DNA of 64,000 bases from an uncultured Ramlibacter sp. (GCF_936925435.1 NZ_CAKZHQ010000023.1:62001-126000); one strand, 5' to 3'; counted from the stretch's first letter, positions 14,320-23,318 are shown. Numbers and translations: made by a program. The notes: generated from the letters alone by a model not told the origin.

Positions 14320-14636
14320 CGTTTCCGGTGGAAGTAGCCGGTCAGGTGATGGCAAGGGATTGGGCGGAAGCCCTGCAAACCCCGGGTTGCGGATTCGCGG
14401 CCGACTGCCCCAGCCCTGGCCGCCTCCTGCACTGCAGGCCGCCGACCTATCCCGCCACCTCTCACCCAGCACGCCGCTTCATGGGCCGTCAGGCCTCTAG
14501 GCATAGGGTGAAGTGGCTACAGCCTTCGCAGCTCCAGTGGCACAGAGATAACGGCTGCATTCCCTGACGTAGCTCAGCGCGGTTCTGGCTCTCCCCAGGA
14601 CAGGCGGGCGGGCAGGGACACCCACAAGGACGCGCC
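14320..14636. other. Non-coding stretch between leader RNA and late genes
   Basis: About 317 bases with no convincing gene on either strand. Open frames here lack ribosome sites and family resemblance. A tRNA-like GTAGCTCAGC string near 14570 has no matching cloverleaf. It may hold further late-control sequence. Confidence 0.5.
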
Positions 14637-14876
14637 ATGGAAGCAAACACCGCCTGCCTTGCTGTATCGGTGCTTGCTCTGTGCGCTGCCATGGTGGCCA
14701 GCTGGTGCGGCCCCGCCCTGGCTGACCCGTTCGACGTGCCGATGCCAGGCCCTGAGTCCATCCTGGACCACGGCCAGCCGCACGAGATGGCGGACAACAC
14801 CTTCGGCTGCGGCAATCACTTCTACCGCGCCGACGGTTGCCCGAGCTGTGGCGCCAAGACGCCAGGCCCCCGGTGA
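14637..14876 (+). CDS. Small exported Cys-containing phage protein
   Basis: 79 residues with AAGGA 6 bases before the ATG. Residues 1-30 form a Sec-type signal peptide ending in ALADP. The mature part is short and has a CGNHFYRADGCPSC cysteine pattern that could bind metal or form disulphides. It is the first gene of the late region and overlaps the HNH gene start. Function unknown. Confidence 0.55.
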   Translation: MEANTACLAVSVLALCAAMVASWCGPALADPFDVPMPGPESILDHGQPHEMADNTFGCGNHFYRADGCPSCGAKTPGPR

Positions 14877-15229
14877 AGCTCACCACCCTCAAGAGCACGC
14901 TGCCCCGCCTTCGCTCCACACTGCAGGGCCTGCCGGCCGCCGGCGACAACCGCATGAGGGGCCGCAAGGCAGTGAACCGCAGGGCTGCCCACCTCGCCCG
15001 CCAGCCCCTGTGCGTGGAGTGCGAGAAGGAAGGGCTGGTCACAGCCAAGGGCTGCATCGCCGACCACACGCTGCCCCTGTGGGCAGGAGGCAAGGACGAA
15101 GAGGCCAACCTGCAGACGCTGTGCCAGACCCCGCACCACGACGCCAAAAGCGCATGCGAGGCGGCCATGAGGGCGGCAGGGGGCTGGATGGCAAGGGCCT
15201 GCAACTGCGGGCAGCACCGCGCAACCTGA
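14873..15229 (+). CDS. Phage HNH endonuclease of the packaging region
   Basis: 118 residues from GTG 14873 (GTGA overlap). A basic N-terminus is followed by the HNH core: PLCVECEKEG, then ADHTLPLWAGGKDEEANLQTLC and the CQTPHHDAK segment, with metal- and catalysis-type His and Asn in place. In HK97-like phages an HNH protein encoded just before the terminase genes is needed with terminase for cutting at cos. Here it sits directly before the cos-like region and terS, so that role is likely. Confidence 0.85.
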   Translation: MKLTTLKSTLPRLRSTLQGLPAAGDNRMRGRKAVNRRAAHLARQPLCVECEKEGLVTAKGCIADHTLPLWAGGKDEEANLQTLCQTPHHDAKSACEAAMRAAGGWMARACNCGQHRAT

Positions 15230-15368
15230 CGCACCACGCTGGCGCAAAGGGGGAGGGGGGTCGAATCTTCCCGACCTTCCGACCCGGAAACCACATGGTT
15301 CCTCACGCGCAGATTATTTCCCTCCGTTTGAATTGAACAGAGGGCGAATTCAATAGGGAAATTCAAAC
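15230..15368. promoter_or_regulatory. Candidate cos / terminase-binding region
   Basis: 139 non-coding bases between the HNH and terS genes. It starts with a purine run (GGGGGAGGGGGGTC, 15249-15262). It then has a nested dyad: ATTTCCCT (15315-15322) with AGGGAAAT (15355-15362), and GTTTGAATT (15326-15334) with AATTCAAAC (15360-15368), plus inner TTGAATT-type half-sites. The dyad runs to the base before the terS ATG and is AT-rich in a GC-rich genome. The position fits a packaging site; the exact cleavage point is not identifiable. Confidence 0.5.
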
Positions 15369-15827
15369 ATGGCACGAGGTGGAGCCCGCCCAGGGGCTGG
15401 TCGCAAGCCAAAAGATGGGGTCGAGGCCAAGCGGCCCCGGAAGAAGAAGGCCTTCACGGCTGCGGACGGCACGAAGACGGCTGACGCGCCTGAGAACTGG
15501 CCCTTCGGCCGCGCGCCTGAGGCCCCCGCACCTGCGCCGGCCCCCGAACCTGTCAAGCCTGTCGACCCGGATTCCGAAGACGGCCTGACCGACGAACAGC
15601 GGGCCGGCCTGGCGCCGCTCGATTACCTGCTGGCGGTCATGCGCAGCCCTGGTGCATCGAAAAGCGCCAGGCTCCAGGCGGCCATCCAGGCGGCGCCCTA
15701 CATGCACGCCAAGCCGGCGCCGCTGGGCAAGAAGGAAGGCCAGAAGGACGCGGCCAAGAAGGCGGCCAGCAAGTTTGCGCCGGCCGTGCCGCCCCGCCTG
15801 GCGGTCGTCGGCGGTAAGAAGGGCTGA
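15369..15827 (+). CDS. Terminase small subunit
   Basis: 152 residues. The N-terminal ARGGARPGAGRKPKD motif is typical of small terminase subunits, followed by a basic region, a Pro/Ala linker, a helical core (about 75-115) and a Lys-rich tail. It recognises phage DNA and loads the large subunit for packaging. The gene is directly followed by terL, and its start sits against the dyad described at 15315-15368. Confidence 0.82.
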   Translation: MARGGARPGAGRKPKDGVEAKRPRKKKAFTAADGTKTADAPENWPFGRAPEAPAPAPAPEPVKPVDPDSEDGLTDEQRAGLAPLDYLLAVMRSPGASKSARLQAAIQAAPYMHAKPAPLGKKEGQKDAAKKAASKFAPAVPPRLAVVGGKKG

Positions 15828-15829
15828 CG

Positions 15830-17494
15830 GTGGACTGGTCGACGGCATGCCCGGACTGGGCAGAACGGCTGCTGGCCGGCAAAAGCATCATCCCGGCGCC
15901 GATCTATGTCGACCAGGCGGCGCGCGCGCTGGACATTTTCAAGGCCTTGAGGGTCACGGACCTGCCCGGCAAGCCCACTTTCGGCGAGTGCTCCGACCAG
16001 TGGGTATTCGACTTCGTGGCGGCCATCTTCGGCGCCAACGATCCCGACACCGGCAACCAGCTGATCCGGGAGTTCTTCCTCCTGATCAGCAAGAAGAACA
16101 CCAAATCGACCATCGCGGCCGGGATCATGCTGACCGCGGTCATGGTCTGCTGGCGCGACGAGGAAGAGCACCTGATCCTGGCGCCCACGAAGGAGGTCGC
16201 CGACAACAGCTTCAAGCCGGCCGCGGCGATGGTCCGGGCGGACGAAGAACTGGCCGAGTTGTTCCATGTGCAGGACCACCTGCGGACCATCACCCATCGG
16301 ATCACGAACGCCTCCCTGAAAGTGGTGGCGGCCGACACGGAAACGGTCTCTGGCAAGAAGTCCGGCCGGGTCCTGGTCGACGAGCTGTGGGTCTTCGGCA
16401 AGCGGGCGAACGCCGAAGCCATGTTCATGGAAGCCCTGGGCGGCCAGGTCTCGCGCGACGAAGGCTGGGTCATTTTCCTGACCACCCAGAGCGACGAGCC
16501 GCCGGCCGGAGTATTCAAGGAAAAGCTCCAGTATTTCCGCGACGTGCGCGACGGCAAGATCCTGGACCCGAAATCGCTGGGCGTGCTCTATGAGTTCCCC
16601 GACGAGATCATCCAGGCCAAGGGCTACCTGGACCCGAAGAACTTCCACCTCACGAACCCGAACATCGGGCGGTCCGTGAGCGCCGAATGGCTGGAGGACA
16701 ACCTCAGGAAGAACCAGTCCAAGCAGGACGGCGCCTTCCAGCAGTTCCTGGCCAAGCACCTGAACGTCGAGATCGGGCTGAACCTGCGGACGGACAGGTG
16801 GGCGGGCGTGGACTTTTGGGAAGCGGCCGGCGACCGCAAGATCACGCTGGACTACATCCTCGATCACTGCGAAGTGGCGGTGATTGGCATCGACGGCGGC
16901 GGCCTGGACGATTTGCTGGGCCTCGCAGTCATAGGGCGCGAGCGCGACACCCGGCGGTGGCTGCTGTGGGCTCACGCCTGGGCACATGAGATTGTGCTGA
17001 AGCGCCGCCAGGAGATCGCCCCGAGGCTGCAGGACTTCGCCAGGGCGCGCGAGCTGACCCTAGTGGCCAGGCCGGGCGACGACGTCGACGGGGTTGCGGA
17101 CATCGTTTGCCGTGTGCGCGACGCCGGCCTGCTGCCTGAAAAGCAAGGAATCGGCGTTGACGGCGCCGGCATTGCCGACATCGTGGACGCGCTGACGGGC
17201 CGGGAATTCACGACTGACCAGATCGTCGCCATTTCGCAGGGCTGGCGCCTCAATGGCGCAATCAAGACCATGGAGCGCAAGGTCGCCGGCGGCGAATTGA
17301 TGCACGGCGCGCTGGACTTGATGGCCTGGTGCGTCGCCAACGCTCGCACAGTGCAGCAGGGCAACGCCATTTCGATCACGAAGCAGGCCAGCGGGACGGC
17401 AAAGATCGACCCGTTCATGGCGGCCGTCGATGCCGTGACGCTGATGGCCCTGAATCCGGTGTCCACCGGCAAATCCTTCTGGGAAACCGCCTGA
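15830..17494 (+). CDS. Terminase large subunit
   Basis: 554 residues from GTG 15830. The N-terminal ATPase has a Walker A-like loop LLISKKNTKST (about residues 84-94) and Walker B RVLVDELW (about 181-188). The C-terminal nuclease domain starts around residue 340 with the IDGGGLDDLLG acidic block. It powers DNA translocation into the procapsid and cuts genome ends. The Ser-Lys-Lys-Asn loop variant is common in HK97-type TerL. It is full length. Confidence 0.93.
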   Translation: MDWSTACPDWAERLLAGKSIIPAPIYVDQAARALDIFKALRVTDLPGKPTFGECSDQWVFDFVAAIFGANDPDTGNQLIREFFLLISKKNTKSTIAAGIMLTAVMVCWRDEEEHLILAPTKEVADNSFKPAAAMVRADEELAELFHVQDHLRTITHRITNASLKVVAADTETVSGKKSGRVLVDELWVFGKRANAEAMFMEALGGQVSRDEGWVIFLTTQSDEPPAGVFKEKLQYFRDVRDGKILDPKSLGVLYEFPDEIIQAKGYLDPKNFHLTNPNIGRSVSAEWLEDNLRKNQSKQDGAFQQFLAKHLNVEIGLNLRTDRWAGVDFWEAAGDRKITLDYILDHCEVAVIGIDGGGLDDLLGLAVIGRERDTRRWLLWAHAWAHEIVLKRRQEIAPRLQDFARARELTLVARPGDDVDGVADIVCRVRDAGLLPEKQGIGVDGAGIADIVDALTGREFTTDQIVAISQGWRLNGAIKTMERKVAGGELMHGALDLMAWCVANARTVQQGNAISITKQASGTAKIDPFMAAVDAVTLMALNPVSTGKSFWETA

Positions 17495-17676
17495 TGAAGC
17501 AAAAACTGCAGAAATTCGCAGCGAAGGCGGCCACCTGGGGGCCTGATGCGCTGATGGTGGGGGGCGCCGCGGGCGTTTCCTACGGTGCAGGGCTGGTGTA
17601 CGTGCCCGCCGGATGGATCGTGGCGGGGTTGTTCTCGCTGGTGGCTGGCTGGATGGCCGCGCGGAGCGCCAAGTAA
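17494..17676 (+). CDS. Small membrane protein between terL and portal
   Basis: 60 residues. ATG overlaps the terL stop (TGATG), and its TAA overlaps the portal ATG. Gly/Ala/Val-rich residues 19-54 form one or two transmembrane helices. Small membrane proteins at this place occur in related phages with no known role. Confidence 0.6.
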   Translation: MKQKLQKFAAKAATWGPDALMVGGAAGVSYGAGLVYVPAGWIVAGLFSLVAGWMAARSAK

Positions 17677-18899
17677 TGGGGTTCCTGGCCGACGCTGTCG
17701 CCGAGCAGAAGAGCGCCGGCAATGTCTGGGAGCGCTGGGTGCAGCTGATGGACCTGGGCCGCCAGTCCAAGGCGGGCCCATCGGTCACGCTGGATTCCGC
17801 CTTCAGGGTGTCGGCCGCACTGGCTTGCATGCGAGAAATCTCGCAAGGGCTTGCCCAGGTTCCGTTCAAGCTGATGCAGGACTACGAAGAGGGCGGCCTG
17901 GAGCGCAAGCGCGCGGCCAGAAAGCATCCGGCATACAAGCTGATGACGGTCAGCCCGGACGGTCGCCTGACCTCCTTCGAGTTCATCGAAACAATGGGAC
18001 TGCACGCGAGCCTGGGCAATGCGTATGCCTTCAAGGGCATGTATCGCGGCAAACTCGGCGAGGTTTTCCTTCTGGACCCGGCTCGCTGCCGCGCGGAACA
18101 ACAGGAGGACTGGAGCGTTCGCTACTTTGTGCGCGGAAAGTCCGGCGAAGAGCAGGAAATTCCAGCCAGCCAGATCTGGCACCTGCGCGGGCCAAGTTGG
18201 AATGGGGTGCTGGGCCTGGATGTGCTGAATCTGGCGCGTGAGTCGCTGGGCCTGTCGATGGCACTGGAAGAAAGTGCGGCTTCGTTGCATGCCAACGGTG
18301 TGCGCCCGAGCGGGGTGTACTCGGTCGAGGGCACGCTGAACGACACGCAACAGAAGCAGCTGACAGCCTGGCTGAAGAAGGAGGCCGGCGCCAACAACAC
18401 CGGCACCCCTTTGGTGCTGGATCGGGCTGCGAAATGGTTGTCCACGGCCATGACGAGCGTGGATGCTCAGCACCGCGAGATGCGTCAGGACCAGGTGGAG
18501 GACGTTTGTCGGTTTTTCGGCGTGCTGCCCACCATCGTGGGCTTCACCGGCGACAAAGCGAACACCTACGCAAGCGCCGAAATCATGGAAAACGCGCACA
18601 AGGTGCGTACTCTGGGCCGCTGGTACAAGCGCGTGCAGGACTCGGCCAACTTGCACCTGCTCACCGATGCCGACCGCGACAGCGGGCACTACTTCAAGTT
18701 CATCACGAATGCGCTGATGGCGTCGTCGGCCAAAGACCGCGGCGACTTCTACGCGAAGGCCCTGGGCTCTGGCGGATCGCCGGCCTGGATGTCCCAAGAC
18801 GAGGTCCGCGCGCTGGACGACCTCGATCCGTTCGGTGGCGAGGCTGCCAAGCTGCCGCCGCTGCAAAACCAGGCCAAACCGGCCCCGCAAACGGCGTAA
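17676..18899 (+). CDS. HK97-family portal protein
   Basis: 407 residues, start fixed by TAATG overlap. The typical portal features are present: FRVSAALACMREISQGLAQVPFKL near residue 45, then LNLARESLGLSMALEESAASLHANG in the stem region, and the C-terminal VEDVCRFFGVLPTIVGF block. It forms the dodecameric ring through which DNA enters and leaves and is the packaging motor's docking point. Confidence 0.93.
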   Translation: MGFLADAVAEQKSAGNVWERWVQLMDLGRQSKAGPSVTLDSAFRVSAALACMREISQGLAQVPFKLMQDYEEGGLERKRAARKHPAYKLMTVSPDGRLTSFEFIETMGLHASLGNAYAFKGMYRGKLGEVFLLDPARCRAEQQEDWSVRYFVRGKSGEEQEIPASQIWHLRGPSWNGVLGLDVLNLARESLGLSMALEESAASLHANGVRPSGVYSVEGTLNDTQQKQLTAWLKKEAGANNTGTPLVLDRAAKWLSTAMTSVDAQHREMRQDQVEDVCRFFGVLPTIVGFTGDKANTYASAEIMENAHKVRTLGRWYKRVQDSANLHLLTDADRDSGHYFKFITNALMASSAKDRGDFYAKALGSGGSPAWMSQDEVRALDDLDPFGGEAAKLPPLQNQAKPAPQTA

Positions 18900-18922
18900 A
18901 TCGCCCCCAAAACGACGTTCTG

Positions 18923-18945
18923 AGCCCGCTTTTGCGGGCTTTTTT
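18923..18945 (+). terminator. Intrinsic terminator within the late operon
   Basis: AGCCCGC (18923-18929) and GCGGGCT (18934-18940) around a short loop, followed by six T. It lies between portal and protease genes, so late transcripts must partly read through it. Confidence 0.75.
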
Positions 18946-18962
18946 ACGCCCGAAAGGCCGCC

Positions 18963-19700
18963 ATGGACAACCACCTGAAGACCCTGTCGAAGACGGAAAA
19001 CGACCTCGTCGTCGGCAACTACATCGTGCTTTTCGGCGGGAAAGACCTCGCGGGCGAGTTTTTCACCAAAAGCACCCGCCTTGAGAGCGGCTACACCGAT
19101 TCCGGCCTGCTGTACGTCGACTTCGAGCACGGTCTCGATCCCGACAACATGGGCATCGACGACTCGCACGTCCTCGGCGTGGTCGACTGGAAGAGCGCGA
19201 AGGCCGACGACAAGGGCGTCTTCGTCGAGCGCGTGCTCAATCGCCGCGCGAAATACGTCGACCTGCTGGTGGAAATGATCGAGGCCGGCCTGGTCGGCAA
19301 TTCCAGCGAGGCGGTGCGCGGCAAGACCATGCGCAAGCGGGACGGCGAGATCACGCTGTGGCCGCTCAAGCGCGACACGCTGACGCTGACCCCCATGGAG
19401 CCCCGGATGCTGACGGAAAACGTCATGTCTGCGGCCAAGTCGCTGTTCGAGGTGTTCCCTCGCAGTCGCTCCCTTGCCGTTGCAACCGGCGCCGAAATTC
19501 CGGACGAGATCAAGACGATCCAGTCCATCCAAACCGTGCGAGATGCCGAGACCTACCTGCGGGATGCAGGTCGTTTCAGCCGGTCGCAGGCCGAGGCGCT
19601 CATTGCGCGCTTCAAAACGCTGTCTGCCCAGGGGGAGCCTGGCTCGGACGGTCAGTCCAAGGCGATCCAGCAAGCGATCGCAGTACTCACCTCCAAGTAA
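18963..19700 (+). CDS. HK97-type prohead protease
   Basis: 245 residues. The N-terminal NYIVLFGGKDLAGEFF, the YVDFEHG block with His56, and GNSSEAV with Ser114/115 match the His-Ser catalytic pattern of U35/HK97 prohead proteases. It removes the N-terminal scaffold part of the capsid protein during head maturation. It is directly followed by the major capsid gene. Confidence 0.88.
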   Translation: MDNHLKTLSKTENDLVVGNYIVLFGGKDLAGEFFTKSTRLESGYTDSGLLYVDFEHGLDPDNMGIDDSHVLGVVDWKSAKADDKGVFVERVLNRRAKYVDLLVEMIEAGLVGNSSEAVRGKTMRKRDGEITLWPLKRDTLTLTPMEPRMLTENVMSAAKSLFEVFPRSRSLAVATGAEIPDEIKTIQSIQTVRDAETYLRDAGRFSRSQAEALIARFKTLSAQGEPGSDGQSKAIQQAIAVLTSK

Positions 19701-19712
19701 AGGAAATCCATC

Positions 19713-21008
19713 ATGTCCGACATCAAGACGATCGACGACCTGGCGAAAGCCTGGGAAACGTTCAAGACCACCAACGACGAGCGCCTGAAGGCCGTCGAAA
19801 CCGGCGCCAGCGCCAGCGACTTCGAGGCCAAACTGGCCCCGATCAACGCCGAAATCACCCGCCTGACCGATGAAGTCAAGGCCGCCGCCCTCAAGGCTGG
19901 CCGCCCCGGCGCTTCCCCGGAAAAGGCCGAGGCCGCCGAAGCCTCCCTGAAGTCTTTCAACCTGCGCCTGCAGGCCAACGCGATGGAAGCCGGCAAGTCG
20001 TTCGCGCCCGTCACGGCCGACCAGTACGCCGAATACAAGGCGGCCTGGGGCTCCTATGTCCGCAAGGGCATCGACGGCCTGACCGAAGCCGAAAAGAAGA
20101 CGATCAATGTGGGCACCTCCACGCAGGGCGGCTTCCTGGTCGGTGAAGAGATGGAAGCCGGCATCGACCGTGTCGTGCACCGCTACAGCGCCATGCGCCA
20201 GGTGGCCCGCGTGATCCCCATCGGCTCGGCGAGCTACAAGAAGCTGGTGAAGACCTCCGGCACCTCCGGCGCCTCGCGCGGCGGCGAGAACACCACGCCC
20301 AGCAATGGCGGCTCGCCGCAATGGGCCGAGCTGGAGTTCAAGCCGGGCACCTACGTGTCCGAGCAGCGCATCACCAGCGAAGCCCTGGAAGACGCCACGC
20401 AAGACGTCGGCGCCGACCTGGAAATGGAAATGGGCATCGAGTTCGCCGAGATGGAAGGCACTGACTTCATCGGTGGCAACGGCATCAACGGCCCCCGTGG
20501 TCTGACCGACTACGAGAACGTCGCCAATGCGTCCTACGCCTGGGGCAAGATCGGCTACGTGGCTTCCGGCCACGCCTCCAGCTGGGCTGCGGCCAACCCG
20601 TCCGACTACCTGATCGACCTGGTGCATGGCCTGAAGCGCCAGTACCGTGCCGGCGCCTCGTTCCTGATGAACGACGCCACGCTGGGCTCGATCCGCAAGC
20701 TGAAGGACGGCCAGGGCAACTACCTCTGGGGCATGACGAAAGACTCGTTTATGGCCGGCGCTGTGGGCACCCTGCTGGGCTACAACGTCGTCACCGACGA
20801 CTTCATGGCCGACATCGGTGCCAACGCCTTCCCCATCGCCTTCGGCGACTTCAAGCAGGCCTACTACGTGATCGAGCGCAAGGGCATCGCTGTCCTGCGT
20901 GACCCGGCCACGGCTTTCCCGCACGTTCGCTTCCTCGCTCGCCGCCGCGTCGGTGGCGGAGTGGCGAAGTTCGAGGCCGTCAAGCTGTTCAAGATCGCCA
21001 CCTCCTGA
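19713..21008 (+). CDS. HK97-fold major capsid protein
   Basis: 431 residues. Residues 1 to about 110 are charged and helical (delta/scaffold domain) and are expected to be cleaved by the upstream protease. The fold then begins at TINVGTSTQGGFLVGEEME, with the E-loop, SPQWAELEFKPGTYVSEQRIT and the C-terminal FLARRRVGGGVAKFEAVKLFKI strand. AAGGA ribosome site upstream. It builds the icosahedral shell. Confidence 0.95.
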   Translation: MSDIKTIDDLAKAWETFKTTNDERLKAVETGASASDFEAKLAPINAEITRLTDEVKAAALKAGRPGASPEKAEAAEASLKSFNLRLQANAMEAGKSFAPVTADQYAEYKAAWGSYVRKGIDGLTEAEKKTINVGTSTQGGFLVGEEMEAGIDRVVHRYSAMRQVARVIPIGSASYKKLVKTSGTSGASRGGENTTPSNGGSPQWAELEFKPGTYVSEQRITSEALEDATQDVGADLEMEMGIEFAEMEGTDFIGGNGINGPRGLTDYENVANASYAWGKIGYVASGHASSWAAANPSDYLIDLVHGLKRQYRAGASFLMNDATLGSIRKLKDGQGNYLWGMTKDSFMAGAVGTLLGYNVVTDDFMADIGANAFPIAFGDFKQAYYVIERKGIAVLRDPATAFPHVRFLARRRVGGGVAKFEAVKLFKIATS

Positions 21009-21075
21009 TCCATCAGGCCACGCCGCCGGGTTCTCCGGCGGCGCTCCCCACACTCAATTTTTCAAGGAATTCGCC

Positions 21076-21498
21076 ATGAAAGACCTCATGAACCTGATCG
21101 ACGTCAAGCGCGTCATCAGCCCCGTGTCCGTCGCGGACACCACCGCCCAGGTGGGCCAGATCATCGACCGCAAGGGCTTCGATGGCCTGACCTACCTGAT
21201 CGCCACGGGCTCCATCGCCGACGCCGACGCCACCTTCACGGTGCTGCTGGAAGAGGGCGACGTCGCCAACCTGAGCGACGCGGCCGCGGTTGCCGACGCC
21301 GACCTGATCGGCACGGAAGTCCTGGCGGCCTTCCAGTTCGATGATGACAACGAATGTCGCAAGCTGGGCTACAAGGGCAGCAAGCGTTACACGCGCCTGA
21401 CCATCACGCCGGTGGCCAACGCCTCGGCCGCGGTCCTGGCTGCGGTTGCCGTCCTGTCCGGCCCCCAAGCCGCGCCGACCGCCAACCCGCCCGCCTGA
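21076..21498 (+). CDS. Putative head decoration or accessory structural protein
   Basis: 140 residues, AAGGA before the ATG. It has the start MKDLMNLIDVKRVISPVSVAD and a beta-rich core (YLIATGSIADADATFTVLLEEG), then an Ala/Pro-rich tail. Proteins of this type sit between the capsid and connector genes in related phages and are usually annotated as hypothetical structural proteins. An intrinsic terminator follows. Confidence 0.6.
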   Translation: MKDLMNLIDVKRVISPVSVADTTAQVGQIIDRKGFDGLTYLIATGSIADADATFTVLLEEGDVANLSDAAAVADADLIGTEVLAAFQFDDDNECRKLGYKGSKRYTRLTITPVANASAAVLAAVAVLSGPQAAPTANPPA

Positions 21499-21519
21499 TC
21501 ACCAGGCTTCTGCGTGAAG

Positions 21520-21541
21520 AGCCCTCTCCGGAGGGCTTTTT
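21520..21541 (+). terminator. Intrinsic terminator within the late operon
   Basis: AGCCCTC and GAGGGCT arms (21520-21537) around TCCG, then TTTTT. It separates the head shell genes from the head-tail connector genes. Confidence 0.75.
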
Positions 21542-21555
21542 GCATAGGACTGCAC

Positions 21556-22137
21556 ATGCAATTCAAGATCACCGTCCCCGTCGATTTCGAAGATGAGCCG
21601 GTCAGCCTGGCGGAAGCTCGTCTGCAATGCAAGGTCGATGACGACGACACGAGCCACGACGACGCCCTGAAGGCCCTGATCACCACCGCCCGCGAGTACG
21701 CCGAGCACTACACCGGCCACGGCCTGGCGCCGCAGACGCTGGAGGCGGCCCTGGACTGCTTTCCCGGCGACGACGGCGTGATCGAGCTTCCCAAGTGCCC
21801 GGTGAGCGAGGTCACCAGCATCAAGTACACGGACACGGACGGCAATGAGCAGACCTTTGCCAGCATCAAGTACGCCCTGAGCCCCTACGGCTTGGCGCGC
21901 AACCTGGCGCCAAGCTTCGGCAACTACTGGCCGGTGACGCAGGACGTCATGGATTCCGTGCGGATCGTGCAGGTCTGCGGCTACACGGCCGAACTGCTGC
22001 CCAAGGCGGCCAAGCAGGCTATGCTGATCCACATCGAGCTGGAATCCCCGCTGAACCCGCACACGCCGGCCGAGCGGGAGGCCTACGAGAAGGCCCGGGA
22101 TTCCATGTTGAACAACATCAAGATTTACGGCTTCTGA
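21556..22137 (+). CDS. Head-tail connector (gp6-like / phiE125 gp8 family)
   Basis: 193 residues. The DEPVSLAEARLQCKVDDDDTSHDDALKALITTAREYAEHYTG start is characteristic of gp6-like connectors that attach below the portal ring. The C-terminal half is longer than in the smallest members. Its stop overlaps the next gene (TGATG). Confidence 0.85.
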   Translation: MQFKITVPVDFEDEPVSLAEARLQCKVDDDDTSHDDALKALITTAREYAEHYTGHGLAPQTLEAALDCFPGDDGVIELPKCPVSEVTSIKYTDTDGNEQTFASIKYALSPYGLARNLAPSFGNYWPVTQDVMDSVRIVQVCGYTAELLPKAAKQAMLIHIELESPLNPHTPAEREAYEKARDSMLNNIKIYGF

Positions 22138-22457
22138 TGGACACGCGCCGGCGCAATCGCAAGGTGCTGATCCTGGCCCAGGCGGCGGGGACGGACGGCC
22201 TCGGCCAGCCGAATGGCGCCTGGGCCACGTTCCTGAGCCCCTGGGCCAATGTCCGCTACCTGTCCGGCACCGAGTCGATCAAGGCCAATGCAGTGACGCC
22301 GACGGCGCGCGCCTCGATCCGCATCGGCTACCGCGCCGACGTGACCACGGCCATGCGGGTGCAGCTGGGGGCGACGGTTTTCGAGATCCTGGCCGTTTTG
22401 CCCGACGAACAGCGCAAGGAGCACACGGACCTGGACTGCAAGGTAGTGCTGGCATGA
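22137..22457 (+). CDS. Head-tail adaptor / closure protein
   Basis: 106 residues, with the pattern of SPP1 gp16-like adaptors: a short basic N-terminus, PNGAWATFLSPWANVRYLSG, then RASIRIGYRADVT and a C-terminal FEILAVLPDEQRKEHTDL. It seals the connector after packaging. It lies between the connector and HK97 gp10-like genes with overlaps at both ends. Confidence 0.82.
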   Translation: MDTRRRNRKVLILAQAAGTDGLGQPNGAWATFLSPWANVRYLSGTESIKANAVTPTARASIRIGYRADVTTAMRVQLGATVFEILAVLPDEQRKEHTDLDCKVVLA

Positions 22458-22894
22458 CCATCAAGATGGACACGCGGTCTTTTGCAGCCTCCATCGCGTC
22501 CACACGGGAGGAGGTCAGGCAGGCGGCCCGCCCCGCCGCGCAGGCAGGGATGCAGGTGATCTACGAGGTGACGCGCGCAAACGCCCCCGTTTCCGAGCAC
22601 GAGCACTTTTTTCACGGCAAATCGTTCAAGACGACGGGCCAGAAGTACCTTTTCCAGCCAGGAAACCTGCGGGACGCCATCTACCAAGCCTTTAACGAGA
22701 AGAAGAGCGGCGACGGGTTCGCGTCCTATTCGATCAGCTGGAACCGGTCGAAGGCGCCTTACGGGCACATGGTGGAGCTTGGCACCTCCCGCGCCGCGGC
22801 CCAGCCTTTCCTTGGCCCGGCTCTGCACAGCCAGGCGGGCAAAGCGCAAAACGCCATGGGTGAAGAGTTCTTCCGCCGCGTGAGGAAAGCATGA
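22454..22894 (+). CDS. HK97 gp10-like neck protein
   Basis: 146 residues. It has an N-terminal helix with conserved basic residues, central AGMQVIYEVTRANAPV, and C-terminal KAPYGHMVELGTSRAAAQPFLGPAL, the hallmark of the HK97 gp10 family of head-tail joining proteins. ATGA-type overlap with the upstream gene. Confidence 0.88.
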   Translation: MTIKMDTRSFAASIASTREEVRQAARPAAQAGMQVIYEVTRANAPVSEHEHFFHGKSFKTTGQKYLFQPGNLRDAIYQAFNEKKSGDGFASYSISWNRSKAPYGHMVELGTSRAAAQPFLGPALHSQAGKAQNAMGEEFFRRVRKA

Positions 22895-23244
22895 CCTTTG
22901 AAGCCGACCTCACCACCGTTCTGAAGACGGTCCGGCCAAAGGTCTTCCCTGACGTTGCGCCGGTTGGCACAACGGGCGACTACCTAGTCTATCAAGGCGC
23001 GGGCGGCCAGTCTCTGCGCTACGTCGAGAACACCCCGGCCGACAAGCGAAACACGCTGATGCAAGTGGCCTCCTGGGCATTCGACCGGGAAACGTCGCTG
23101 GCAATGGCGCGAGCAGTTGAAGAGGCGCTTTGCGCATCAGATCTCTTCACGGCGAGCCCCCAATCAGAGCCGATCAGCAGCCACGAGCCGGAAACCAAGA
23201 GGTACGGCTGCACCCAGAGATTCTCGATCTACAGCGCGCGCTGA
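22891..23244 (+). CDS. DUF3168 tail completion protein
   Basis: 117 residues, ATG overlapping the gp10-like stop. FEADLTTVLKTVRPKVFPDVAP, LVYQ, then TLMQVASWAFDRETSLAMARAVEEAL fits the DUF3168/tail-terminator family that caps the tail tube at the head-proximal end. Two terminators follow. Confidence 0.8.
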   Translation: MTFEADLTTVLKTVRPKVFPDVAPVGTTGDYLVYQGAGGQSLRYVENTPADKRNTLMQVASWAFDRETSLAMARAVEEALCASDLFTASPQSEPISSHEPETKRYGCTQRFSIYSAR

Positions 23245-23261
23245 TAGCGCCGCCCCAAACA

Positions 23262-23293
23262 AGCCGCCGCGGAGCAATCCAAGGCGGCTTTTT
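23262..23293 (+). terminator. Intrinsic terminator, first of a tandem pair
   Basis: AGCCGCC (23262-23268) and GGCGGCT (23283-23289) arms followed by TTTTT, between the tail completion and tail tube genes. Confidence 0.7.
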
Positions 23294-23318
23294 CATGCCC
23301 GAGAGGGCGAACCTCAAT

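Noticed and set aside
14565-14610. GTAGCTCAGC string resembling a tRNA D-arm
   Set aside because: No matching anticodon and T arms follow, so it is not a tRNA gene.
17580-21053. A very long open frame on the minus strand across portal, protease and capsid genes
   Set aside because: It is a mirror of highly biased GC-rich codons on the plus strand, with no ribosome site or domain, and it covers three well-identified structural genes.
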